Shown one piece after another: positions 26,226 to 33,637 of a DNA stretch of 64,000 bases. How positions within the stretch are numbered: position 1 is the first letter of the stretch; every line of letters begins with the position of its first letter. A program made the translations under genes and the position numbers. The stretch is from an uncultured Collinsella sp. (GTDB lineage: Bacteria > Actinomycetota > Coriobacteriia > Coriobacteriales > Coriobacteriaceae), in contig CATWSG010000004.1 in assembly GCA_958353395.1 (NCBI GenBank), positions 1 to 64,000 on the forward strand. Reading direction: 5' to 3'. The notes under the pieces are model-generated. The model saw nothing but the letters and a program-made list of their open reading frames with translations. It was not told where the DNA came from and ran no database searches.

Positions 26226-26890
26226 GCTGCATCCTCTCTCTCGATGCCCATGCGGGCACATCTCCTTTAGCGTGCGACCGCACAGCCGCACACGGTGCAC
26301 CATTATGCGCTGAACAAGAGGGGAGCGTGTTCACGACTTTGCGAACGAGCCCGTAACAACGATGAACGGTGTCGGTCTATCACCACGAAGAAACCCTTGC
26401 GGCATCGAGAGAGGAGGTGCTGGCAGGTGGAACCAAAAGGTGAACGCCGTCATCTCTAGCTCCACCTTATCGGGTTTCCCGTCGCAAGCGATGCTTCAAA
26501 GAGCTTGCGCAGCGAAACGTTGGCGAAGGTCCAGGACCACGCTTTGCTGCTGCCCACTGTGACTCGGCCCTCGGCTCTGCGTAGAACCCGAAGCCGCTTT
26601 TGCAGTCGATGCGATTGACCCCGTCGAGGTCGGTGAGGGTGTAGCTTTCGCCCTCTCCATCCTGGCTCGAGCGTCCCTTGCGCTCGAAAGCAAAGTGACT
26701 TGACGCGAAGAGCACCTCACCAGCGCCGTTATTTTTTGGCATCTTTGGGGGCTGATGTACACAAATGCGACTCCACGTGCCGACCAGCAACGTCCTCCAC
26801 ATGTCTGGACTCTCTATGCTTGCGCTGGATAGACATCGCAGGAACGGGTATAGTATCGAAAGTTTTGTCGTTAACCAGCGGGGGAGTCCT
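26226..26890. other. Gene-poor stretch between 7beta-HSDH and pgsA-like gene
   Basis: About 660 bases. The left part holds the leader of 7beta-HSDH. A minus-strand frame (26467-26745, starting MPKNNGAGEV) has no SD and no family that I know; it may be decayed coding sequence. A likely promoter for the next gene ends the stretch (26826-26854). Confidence 0.45.
26826..26854 (+). promoter_or_regulatory. Promoter of CDP-alcohol phosphatidyltransferase gene
   Basis: TGGATA (26826-26831), 17 bases, TATAGT (26849-26854), 36 bases before the GTG start. Confidence 0.5.
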
Positions 26891-27595
26891 GTGGGCATCA
26901 AAAAGAAGATCAAAAAGGAGCTTATCGGCACTTCCGATTACCCGTCGAATAAGATCTTTACGATCTCCAATTTCATCACCTTTACGCGCCTGATCCTCAC
27001 CCTGGTATTTCTGTACCTGTTTGTGACGGACAACAACCGCGTCATCGCCATCGTTATCTACGCCGTTGCCGCCTCCACCGACTGGATGGACGGTCAGATC
27101 GCCCGCATGACTAAGACGGTCTCATGGCTCGGCAAGGTCATGGATCCCATCTGCGACCGTGCGCTGCTGTTCACCGGCGTCTTGGGACTGGTGGTCCGCG
27201 GAGAGCTACCCATCTGGGTCTGCGTGCTCATTATTGGCCGCGATATCTATCTGGGCATCGGCACGCTTATCGTGCGTCATTATCACCGTCGCCCCATCGA
27301 TGTCGTCTTCCCCGGAAAGATTGCCACAGCGCTGCTCATGACCGGATTCTCGCTCATGCTGCTCGGGTTCCCCGTTATTGACGGCCTGCAACTTTTACCT
27401 TCAACCCTCACGGCCTTCCCGGGCCTCAACGGAAGCTCGGTGCCCCTCGGCATCTTCTTTGTGTACGGCGGCGTGATCTTCTCCATGCTCACGGCTGTCA
27501 TCTACTCCATTAAGGGCGGAGCGGCCATTAAACAGGCTCTCACGCATCCCGAGGACGAGGACATCGACTTTCTGAACCCTGAAATCGAAGACTGA
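26891..27595 (+). CDS. CDP-alcohol phosphatidyltransferase family membrane enzyme
   Basis: A 234-residue integral membrane enzyme that would transfer a phosphatidyl group from CDP-diacylglycerol to an alcohol. The family motif DG-x2-AR-x8-G-x3-D-x3-D is complete (DGQIAR...GKVMDPICD, about 71-93). About five membrane segments follow a basic N-terminus (GIKKKIKKEL). The start is the GTG at 26891 behind GGGGGAG. It is clearly different from the PgsA-like protein at 47871-48509, so one may make phosphatidylglycerol phosphate and the other cardiolipin or another lipid; which is which is not visible. The arrangement pgsA-like, FHA, MerR recalls pgsA2-garA-Rv1828 of mycobacteria. Confidence 0.88.
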   Translation: MGIKKKIKKELIGTSDYPSNKIFTISNFITFTRLILTLVFLYLFVTDNNRVIAIVIYAVAASTDWMDGQIARMTKTVSWLGKVMDPICDRALLFTGVLGLVVRGELPIWVCVLIIGRDIYLGIGTLIVRHYHRRPIDVVFPGKIATALLMTGFSLMLLGFPVIDGLQLLPSTLTAFPGLNGSSVPLGIFFVYGGVIFSMLTAVIYSIKGGAAIKQALTHPEDEDIDFLNPEIED

Positions 27596-27661
27596 TTCGT
27601 TGGGGTATGATTACGTACGGTTCATTATTTGCGGCACGTCCGCGATAAGTTAGGGGTTGTC

Positions 27662-28096
27662 ATGGACAACATGGTTAACAATATGCCTCAGAATGATAAG
27701 ACTGCTGACGCTACCTGCGTATTCCGCGTGCCTTCAAGCGACGTCACCGTTCCCGACCTCATGGCCAACGTGCGCATCACTGCCCCCGTTCTGTCCATCG
27801 TCAAGGGTCCGCAGACTGGAGCCGCCTTTGAGCTCGAGGACGACGTGACCACCATCGGCCGCGATCCTGCAAACGGCATCTTCCTCAATGACATGACCGT
27901 TTCGCGCAGCCATGCGCGCATTATTCGCGAGGGCCTCGGCGCTCGCATCGAGGACTTGGGCTCGCTCAATGGCACCTGGGTCGACGGTGCCATCGTCAAT
28001 GCAGCCCCGCTGCACGACGGTTCTTCCGTCCAGATCGGTACGTTTACGCTCATCTACCACGAAAGCACGCCGGAGCGCATCGAAACCGGTGAGTAG
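27662..28096 (+). CDS. FHA-domain protein, GarA/OdhI-like
   Basis: A 144-residue protein: a short N-terminal tail and one FHA domain with TIGRDPANGIFLNDMTVSRSH (about 62-82; Arg, Ser and His of the phosphothreonine pocket) and DLGSLNGTWVDG. The tail contains DATCVFR (Thr18), matching the ETTSVFR segment that Ser/Thr kinases phosphorylate in mycobacterial GarA and corynebacterial OdhI, where phosphorylation causes self-binding and stops inhibition of 2-oxoglutarate enzymes. Start ATG 27662 with SD TAGGGG. The MerR gene follows 3 bases on, the same pair as in Actinobacteria. The target enzyme in this anaerobe is not evident. Confidence 0.85.
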   Translation: MDNMVNNMPQNDKTADATCVFRVPSSDVTVPDLMANVRITAPVLSIVKGPQTGAAFELEDDVTTIGRDPANGIFLNDMTVSRSHARIIREGLGARIEDLGSLNGTWVDGAIVNAAPLHDGSSVQIGTFTLIYHESTPERIETGE

Positions 28097-28099
28097 GGC

Positions 28100-28978
28100 A
28101 TGGCCGAACGCAACTATCTGAGTATCGGCCAAGTCGTCAACCTACTTCGAGGCGCATACCCCGATCTTTCGAACTCAAAAATTAGATTTCTAGAGGATGA
28201 GGGGCTCATTACCCCTCATCGTACGCCTAAGGGATACCGTCAGTACTCTAAGGAGGACGTTGATCGCCTGGAGGTCATCCTGCACTTGCAGAAGACCCGC
28301 TACATGCCGCTCAACGTGATTAAGCAGCGCTTGGAAAACGCCACGGACCTGTCAACGCTCGCTTACGAGGTGGGCTTGCTGTCCGATGTTCCACTCAAGA
28401 CGGAGCCCAAGGAGACTAAGCAAAAGCTGCATCCCATTGAGACCATTCCCGATATGCTGGGTGTCGAGATTTCGTTTATCCGCTCGCTCGCCGAGAACGA
28501 CCTCATTCGCATCATCAAGAGTCCGCAGAATCGTGAGCTCGTCGATGGTCGCGATTTTCCGATCATCCGCTACTGCTCCGAGCTGTCACGCTTCCATATC
28601 GAGCCGCGCAACCTGCGCCAGTACGTGTCTTCCGCCAACCGCGAGTCCTCGATGTTTGAGCAGGTGCTCGTGAGCATGCTCGGAATGGATACCTCCGATG
28701 ACGAGCGCGACGCCAAGCTCGAGCGTGCGTTTAAGAAGCTTCACGACCTGACGGAGGGCGTGCACACCGCGCTGCTCAAGAACCGCGTTTTTGAGTCGCT
28801 CAACGCCGTGGTCGAGGACGCCGACATCGATGCACTCGATGAGGAAATCACTCGCTCCGAGTCCACCAAGGCCAAAAACGAAGAGACAGCCGCTCCGGCT
28901 TCGCACGAGGATTCTCTCGTAAAGCCGCTCAAGGTCGTAGCCCCTTCGCACTCCGGCACCGCCACCGCGGGCAAATAA
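28100..28978 (+). CDS. MerR-type regulator, FtsR-like
   Basis: A 292-residue DNA-binding protein with a MerR winged helix at the N-terminus (YLSIGQVVNLLRGAYPDLSNSKIRFLEDEGLITP, then KGYRQYSKEDVDRLEVILHLQ, about 6-65). The long C-terminal part (SFIRSLAENDLIRIIKSP and RFHIEPRNLRQYVSSANRESS) matches the mycobacterial/corynebacterial Rv1828/FtsR group rather than small-molecule sensors; no Cys-rich sensor loop is present. FtsR activates ftsZ in Corynebacterium. Its place directly behind the GarA-like gene supports this. The last 40 residues are low-complexity. Confidence 0.85.
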   Translation: MAERNYLSIGQVVNLLRGAYPDLSNSKIRFLEDEGLITPHRTPKGYRQYSKEDVDRLEVILHLQKTRYMPLNVIKQRLENATDLSTLAYEVGLLSDVPLKTEPKETKQKLHPIETIPDMLGVEISFIRSLAENDLIRIIKSPQNRELVDGRDFPIIRYCSELSRFHIEPRNLRQYVSSANRESSMFEQVLVSMLGMDTSDDERDAKLERAFKKLHDLTEGVHTALLKNRVFESLNAVVEDADIDALDEEITRSESTKAKNEETAAPASHEDSLVKPLKVVAPSHSGTATAGK

Positions 28979-29018
28979 CAGCTGCTGAAATTTAGGCAAC
29001 CCATTGAAAGGTCATGCA

Positions 29019-29549
29019 ATGTACGACTTCGAATCTCAAATCGTCGACATCCCCGACTATCCCGAGCCCGGAGTCATCTTTAAAGACATCACGCCGCTCT
29101 TTGGCAATCCCGAGGCGCTCAAAGCCATGACCGATGCCCTCGCCGAGCACTTTGCCGGCATGGGAATCACCAAGGTCGTGGGTCCCGAGGCTCGCGGCTT
29201 TATGGTTGGCGTACCGGTGGCTGTAGCCCTTGGCGCTGGCTTTGTTCCCGCACGTAAACCGGGCAAGCTGCCGCGCGAGACCGTAAGCCAGAGCTACGAG
29301 CTCGAGTACGGCACCGATTCAATTGAGATCCATGCCGACGCTATCAGCTCTAAAGATACCGTGTTGATTCTGGACGACTTGGTCGCGACGGGCGGAACCG
29401 TCGAGGCAACAGGTAAACTGGTGCGAGATATGGGCGCAAAGCTTGTCGGTTACGGTTGTATCCTTGAGCTTGCGTTTCTCAACCCGCGCGAGAAGCTCAC
29501 GCCGTCTAATGACGATGTGGAGCTCTTTAGCCTGGTGACGGTGGACTAG
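29019..29549 (+). CDS. apt: Adenine phosphoribosyltransferase
   Basis: Apt salvages adenine with PRPP to AMP. The 176-residue protein opens with IVDIPDYPEPGVIFKDITPL (about 8-27), has GPEARGF, ARKPGKLPRE and the PRPP-binding motif VLILDDLVATGGT (about 114-126). The ATG at 29019 has SD GAAAGG 7 bases upstream; an in-frame TTG at 29004 is less likely. It stands between ftsR-like and the NlpC/P60 gene. Confidence 0.95.
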   Translation: MYDFESQIVDIPDYPEPGVIFKDITPLFGNPEALKAMTDALAEHFAGMGITKVVGPEARGFMVGVPVAVALGAGFVPARKPGKLPRETVSQSYELEYGTDSIEIHADAISSKDTVLILDDLVATGGTVEATGKLVRDMGAKLVGYGCILELAFLNPREKLTPSNDDVELFSLVTVD

Positions 29550-29581
29550 TCGTTACCCTTAGTTACTGGAAAGGAAGCTAC

Positions 29582-30709
29582 ATGCGCACAGCAAACACGC
29601 ACAAAAACATGGCACGCTGCGCTGCTACGGCAACCCTCGCTTGTGTTTTGGGCTTGGGCCTCGCGGCTCCTGCCTACGCCGATACCGCATCCGACCTTAC
29701 CGCTGCTCGTACGAAGCTCGAGCAGATCGGTACCCAAACCCAGCAGATTTACGATGAGCTCGCAACGCAGACGCAGGCGCTCGATCAGACTGCTGGCGAG
29801 ATCACGCAAAAGCAGCAGGAGATCGCCGATGGTCAGGCCAAGCTCTCGACCTATGTCGCCGGCGAGTACAAAACCGGCGGCCTAAGCCTACTTCAGGTTC
29901 TGACGGGTGTCGATGACCTGAGCGATATGCTCAACCGTCTGTTCTACTACGGCAAAGTTTCCGATAAGCAAGCTCAGACCATTCAAGAGGTCAAGGAGCT
30001 TAAGCAGCAGCTCACCGATAAGCAGGCCGAGCAGGAGAAGAACGTCGCCGCCACGCAAAAGAAGGTCGACGAGCTAAATGCCCAGCAGGCTGAAGCCCAG
30101 AGCGTCGTAAATTCCCTGGATTCACAGCTGCAGGCCGAGCTTGCCGCCGAGGCCGAGGCTAACGCCGCGCTGCAGGCCGGCATCAACGCCAGCACCGCCG
30201 AGAAGGCCACGGTGAGCAACGAGACTGCCGGCACGACCGAGAACACCAACAACGGCGGCCAGACCAGCAATAACAACAACCAGGGCGGCAACACTCCGGC
30301 TCCTACGCCGGCACCTGCTCCGACGCCGCAGCCCTTCACGCCTGCTCCGGCTCCGACGCCTTCTGCTCCGAGCCAGTCCGTCGACGGCGGTTCTGTTGTA
30401 TCGCGTGCATACAGTAAGCTTGGTTGCGCTTATTCCTGGGGCGGAATTGGCCCGAACAGCTTCGACTGCTCTGGTTTTGTTAGCTATTGCCTCACTGGTC
30501 GCTATTGCCGCCTGGGCACCACGGGTACCTTTATGGGCTGGACGCGTGTGTCCGATCCGCAGCCCGGTGACGTTGTGGTCAACTCGTACCACACCGGCAT
30601 TTACATCGGTGGTGGTCAGATGATTCATGCTTCCGACTACAACACGGGTGTTATCATCAGCTCCGTTGCCGCCGGCATGAACAATAACTACATCTTTGTG
30701 CGCTACTAA
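29582..30709 (+). CDS. Secreted coiled-coil NlpC/P60 peptidoglycan hydrolase (RipA/CwlO-like)
   Basis: A 375-residue exported endopeptidase. Residues 1-33 are a signal peptide (cleavage after APAYA). Residues 35-200 are a two-part coiled coil of the CwlO/RipA type, with a KTGGLSLLQVLTGVDDLSDML hinge region near 97-118; residues 205-272 are an Asn/Thr/Pro-rich linker; the C-terminal NlpC/P60 domain holds Cys296 (FDCSGF), His337 (SYHTG) and His349. It should cut stem peptides during cell separation or elongation, kept inactive by the coiled coil until FtsEX-type activation, by analogy. SD GGAAAGGAAG precedes the ATG; a terminator follows. Confidence 0.9.
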   Translation: MRTANTHKNMARCAATATLACVLGLGLAAPAYADTASDLTAARTKLEQIGTQTQQIYDELATQTQALDQTAGEITQKQQEIADGQAKLSTYVAGEYKTGGLSLLQVLTGVDDLSDMLNRLFYYGKVSDKQAQTIQEVKELKQQLTDKQAEQEKNVAATQKKVDELNAQQAEAQSVVNSLDSQLQAELAAEAEANAALQAGINASTAEKATVSNETAGTTENTNNGGQTSNNNNQGGNTPAPTPAPAPTPQPFTPAPAPTPSAPSQSVDGGSVVSRAYSKLGCAYSWGGIGPNSFDCSGFVSYCLTGRYCRLGTTGTFMGWTRVSDPQPGDVVVNSYHTGIYIGGGQMIHASDYNTGVIISSVAAGMNNNYIFVRY

Positions 30710-30733
30710 GTCATCTTACACAGCGTATGAATG

Positions 30734-30775
30734 TGGACCTCGTGGCTTTAAGCCGCGAGGTCCATTCTATTTCTC
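30734..30775 (+). terminator. Terminator of NlpC/P60 gene
   Basis: TGGACCTCGTGGC pairs with GCCGCGAGGTCCA (13 bp, one G-T) around TTTAA, followed by TTCTATTTC, a weak T tract. Confidence 0.75.
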
Positions 30776-30784
30776 TCTCATCTT

Positions 30785-30821
30785 GGACGGCTATCTAGTA
30801 TTCAAAACTAGATAGCCGTCC
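30785..30821. promoter_or_regulatory. 15-bp inverted repeat upstream of degV, operator-like
   Basis: GGACGGCTATCTAGT and ACTAGATAGCCGTCC form a perfect 15-bp inverted repeat with a 7-base centre. It ends 19 bases before a TATAAT (30841-30846) and so covers the -35 region of the degV-family gene. AAAACTAGATAGCC (30804-30817) recurs with one difference upstream of the DUF1836 regulator gene (32462-32475, minus). I read it as a binding site for that regulator; a hairpin terminator role is less likely because no T run follows. Confidence 0.6.
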
Positions 30822-30840
30822 ATTCGGTTTGCAAGAAGGC

Positions 30841-30846
30841 TATAAT
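30841..30846 (+). promoter_or_regulatory. -10 element of the degV-family gene
   Basis: Consensus TATAAT, 29 bases before the ATG at 30876. The -35 region falls within the inverted repeat and has no good hexamer, in keeping with regulated transcription. Confidence 0.55.
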
Positions 30847-30875
30847 TGTTGATGAACAATTAGAAAGGACCCTCT

Positions 30876-31742
30876 ATGAGCTGGGCACTTATCTCCGATT
30901 CGAGCTGCAACCTTCGCGATTGGCAACCGACCGCGCCCCATACAACGTTTGCATTCGCGCCCCTCAAGATTCGAGTGGGGGAGCGTGAATTCGTCGATGA
31001 CCTTTCGCTCGATGTTCATGAGCTCAACTGCGCTGTTCAGGCGGAGACGAACGCTTCTTCGAGCGCTTGTCCCAGCGTAGGGGAGTGGGCCGAGCTCTTC
31101 AAATTGGCAGACAAGACCATCTGCATGCCGATATCTGAGGGCGTGTCGGGCAGCTACAACGCGGCAGCCACGGCTCGCGATATGGTTCTTGCCGAGGAGC
31201 CCAACCGACAGATTCATCTAGTCAATTCACGCGCAGCTGGCGGCAAAATGGACCTCATTTTCTTGCTGTTCGACCGCTATCTTGCAAGCAATCCGGATGT
31301 CTCATTCGAGGACGCTTGCGCATACTTCGATAGCCTTGAACAGAACAGCAAAATCCTCTTCAGCTTGTGCAATTACGAAAATCTCGCCAAAGCCGGACGT
31401 ATCCCTAAGGCAGCCGGCGTCATTGCCAACAAGCTCAATATCCGCATTTTGGGCACGGCGAGTGAGGTCGGTAAAATCGAACTCGTCGGGCACACGCGTG
31501 GCGAAAAGAAAATGCTCAACAAGATCATCGACACCATGGAAGCCGAGGGTTTTACGGGCGGCGAGGTCGTCATCGATCATGTGGAAAACGTATCGAGCGC
31601 CCAGGCGCTGGCCGATCGTATTATTGAGCATTGGCCCGGCTCCAAGACCATCATCATGCCCTGCAACGGCCTGGATTCCTATTACGCCGAGATGCATGGC
31701 CTCATCATCGGCTACGGCATGGGCGTAGCTTCGGGCAAATAA
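30876..31742 (+). CDS. DegV family fatty-acid-binding protein
   Basis: A 288-residue DegV-family protein; members bind fatty acids and some act as FakB subunits delivering exogenous fatty acids to the kinase FakA. The start SWALISDSSCNL replaces the common I.TDS.. opening, and PISEGVSGSYNAA (about 85-97; lipid-contact Ser), VNSRAAGG and AGRIPKAAGVIANKLNIRI (about 172-190) follow the family. SD AAAGGA. No fakA is in the window. The neighbouring DUF1836 gene is convergent and the two share an operator-like motif. Confidence 0.88.
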   Translation: MSWALISDSSCNLRDWQPTAPHTTFAFAPLKIRVGEREFVDDLSLDVHELNCAVQAETNASSSACPSVGEWAELFKLADKTICMPISEGVSGSYNAAATARDMVLAEEPNRQIHLVNSRAAGGKMDLIFLLFDRYLASNPDVSFEDACAYFDSLEQNSKILFSLCNYENLAKAGRIPKAAGVIANKLNIRILGTASEVGKIELVGHTRGEKKMLNKIIDTMEAEGFTGGEVVIDHVENVSSAQALADRIIEHWPGSKTIIMPCNGLDSYYAEMHGLIIGYGMGVASGK

Positions 31743-31760
31743 AGTCCAACCAAGCAAAAT

Positions 31761-31806
31761 ACGGGCGGGACAAAGCGACAGATGGCTCTTTGTCCCGCCC
31801 GTTTTA
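31761..31806. terminator. Bidirectional terminator between degV and DUF1836 genes
   Basis: ACGGGCGGGACAAAG pairs perfectly with CTTTGTCCCGCCCGT (15 bp, 12-base loop). T-rich tails follow on both strands (TTTTAT on plus, ATTTTG on minus), fitting two converging genes. Confidence 0.88.
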
Positions 31807-31814
31807 TACGTCGG

Positions 31815-32426
31815 CTAGCTATTAAACCCGTTGAACTTGAGATAGCTCATCAAGTAAGCCTTCGAAACGAAGGACGATACGGCACTGCGTACAAGCAGCG
31901 ACTCACGCGTTACCTGATGCGCGGTATCGGGAACAGGCGCCTGCTCGACGGAAAACGCCGAACGAATCGATGCCTCGAGCTGATCGACCACATAATCGAA
32001 GGCCGTCGGGGCATCGTAGCTCAAACGCTGAATGTTAAAGAGTGCCTGCACCGCAGCAATAGGTAGCACCTGCTTAAAGATGCAGATAGCGATCAGGCGG
32101 GCAATCTGCTCGCGGCCATATTGCTTTTTGACCGGAGCAGGCACCAGGCCGACCTTCACGTAGTTATTGATCATCGATGGCGTAATGATAGGCTGCTCAA
32201 CGCAAATGGACAGCGGCTCCATCCACAGCGCAACATACTCAATGACCTGGTCGCGGTAGAGCGTCACATTGGGCAACTGGTCATAGCGCGGCAGACTCAA
32301 CGTATTGAGTTTGCGCACGATATCGGACTGAATAAATGCATCGGGCAGCACAGTGGGCTGAATATCCTCAGGCTTAATGCTGACCGACGAATCGGACATC
32401 GGGATAACGCGTTTGGCGTGGTTCAT
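31815..32426 (-). CDS. DUF1836 helix-turn-helix protein
   Basis: A 203-residue DUF1836 protein. After a disordered start and a YDQLPNVTLYRDQVIEYVA segment, residues 79-115 form a MerR-like helix-turn-helix (ITPSMINNYVKVGLVPAPVKKQYGREQIARLIAI). The rest is helical. A good SD (GGAGGA) precedes the ATG. An AAAACTAGATAACC site in its promoter region also occurs before degV, so autoregulation plus control of degV is likely. The DNA-binding family role is known only by domain inference. Confidence 0.85.
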   Translation of the reverse strand: MNHAKRVIPMSDSSVSIKPEDIQPTVLPDAFIQSDIVRKLNTLSLPRYDQLPNVTLYRDQVIEYVALWMEPLSICVEQPIITPSMINNYVKVGLVPAPVKKQYGREQIARLIAICIFKQVLPIAAVQALFNIQRLSYDAPTAFDYVVDQLEASIRSAFSVEQAPVPDTAHQVTRESLLVRSAVSSFVSKAYLMSYLKFNGFNS

Positions 32427-32461
32427 AAGGATCCTCCGTTCATTAGCTATATTGTATTCTA

Positions 32462-32475
32462 GGTTATCTAGTTTT
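32462..32475 (-). promoter_or_regulatory. Operator-like motif upstream of DUF1836 gene
   Basis: AAAACTAGATAACC on the minus strand, 13 of 14 identical to the site before degV. It lies immediately upstream of a possible -10 (TACAAT), within the promoter spacer. Confidence 0.5.
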
Positions 32476-32498
32476 GCATACTATATAGCAGTAAAGTA

Positions 32499-32540
32499 AA
32501 AGTGGTTGGACAGCACATTGATGCACCGTCCAACCACTTT
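32499..32540 (-). terminator. Terminator of trxB
   Basis: AAAGTGGTTGGAC pairs perfectly with GTCCAACCACTTT (13 bp); on the minus strand TTTACTTTAC follows. It separates trxB from the DUF1836 gene. Confidence 0.75.
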
Positions 32541-32581
32541 GTTTTAAAGATAGCAACCTTACATAAGATATATTATCGTAC

Positions 32582-33520
32582 TTATCCGCGGAGAAACGCG
32601 TATGCGCTCGTTGCTGCTATTGCTCCGTCAGAAACGGCGGTCACAACCTGACGTAAGCGCTTGGAACGGATGTCGCCAGCAGCAAATAGACCTGGCGTGC
32701 GGGTCGCCATGGATTCATCAGTCAGAATGCCGCCATCAGGCGTCAGATCGACTAAATGCTCAACAAGCTCGGTATGGGGTTGCGTTCCGGTAAAGACAAA
32801 GATGCCAAACGAGCCGGGCTCAAATGACTCGGAATGAGTCTCACCGGATGCATTGTCCTTAAAGGTGATCGTCGTTGGCATCGCTTCACCAGAAAGCTCA
32901 ACAACACTAGTTTGGTACCTAACTGTAATATTGTCCTTTTCGAGTACTTTCTGAACAACACCATCAGGTGCACGGAACCGATCGCGACGCAAGACGATGG
33001 TCACGCTGCTGGCGATTTCTGACAAGAACAGGGCTTCCTCACAGGCAGCATTGCCGCCGCCAATGACAAAAACCTGCTTGCCACGGAAGAACATGCCGTC
33101 ACACGTCGCGCAATACGAAACGCCACGACCGCGATACGTATCCTCGCCAGCGAAACCAGCAGATCGCGGCGTGGCACCCATGCAAGCGATAACGCTCGAG
33201 GCCAGCGTATCGCCCATATCGTGATGCACCGTAAACAGCGCTGCATCGGCATCGTAATCGATGCCCGAAACCATGCTCCATGCGACCTGTGCTCCCAGGC
33301 CCTCTGCATGCTGCTGAAAACGCTCGCCGAGTTCGGCGCCGCTCAAGAGCGGAATGCCCGGATAGTTCTCGACTTCATTGGTCGTGGCGATCTGTCCACC
33401 CGACATGCCCTGCTCAATCACGGTCGTCGTCAGGTTGGCACGCGCAGCGTAAATGGCGGCAGCATAGCCCGCGGGGCCTCCACCGATAATCGCAACATCA
33501 ATCGGCTGATCGGTAGTCAT
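32582..33520 (-). CDS. trxB: Thioredoxin reductase
   Basis: A 312-residue flavoprotein that reduces thioredoxin with NADPH. FAD motif GGGPAGYAAA at 13-22, redox pair Cys137-Ala-Thr-Cys140, NADPH motif GGGNAACEEA, and the C-terminal FAD motif FAAGDIRSKRLRQVVTA. Start is the ATG at 33520 (MTTDQPID) with SD GAGAGG; a longer frame has no support. It is divergent from the glycosyltransferase gene. A thioredoxin gene is not nearby. Confidence 0.95.
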   Translation of the reverse strand: MTTDQPIDVAIIGGGPAGYAAAIYAARANLTTTVIEQGMSGGQIATTNEVENYPGIPLLSGAELGERFQQHAEGLGAQVAWSMVSGIDYDADAALFTVHHDMGDTLASSVIACMGATPRSAGFAGEDTYRGRGVSYCATCDGMFFRGKQVFVIGGGNAACEEALFLSEIASSVTIVLRRDRFRAPDGVVQKVLEKDNITVRYQTSVVELSGEAMPTTITFKDNASGETHSESFEPGSFGIFVFTGTQPHTELVEHLVDLTPDGGILTDESMATRTPGLFAAGDIRSKRLRQVVTAVSDGAIAATSAYAFLRG

Positions 33521-33637
33521 GGAATATCCTCTCGTCGATACATTGACGTTCTTTGCGCTCATACCCAAATTTACGTGAACATGACACTCATGCACTACAA
33601 TGATAAATCGCGTAACAAAGCTGAAGGGGAGTTATCG

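Noticed and set aside
26467..26931. Possible minus-strand gene (MPKNNGAGEV...)
   Set aside because: No SD, no recognised domain and overlap with the promoter of the next gene; recorded only as possible decayed sequence.
30785..30821. Second terminator after the NlpC/P60 gene
   Set aside because: The perfect inverted repeat lacks a T run and its half-site recurs at another promoter, so an operator reading is preferred.
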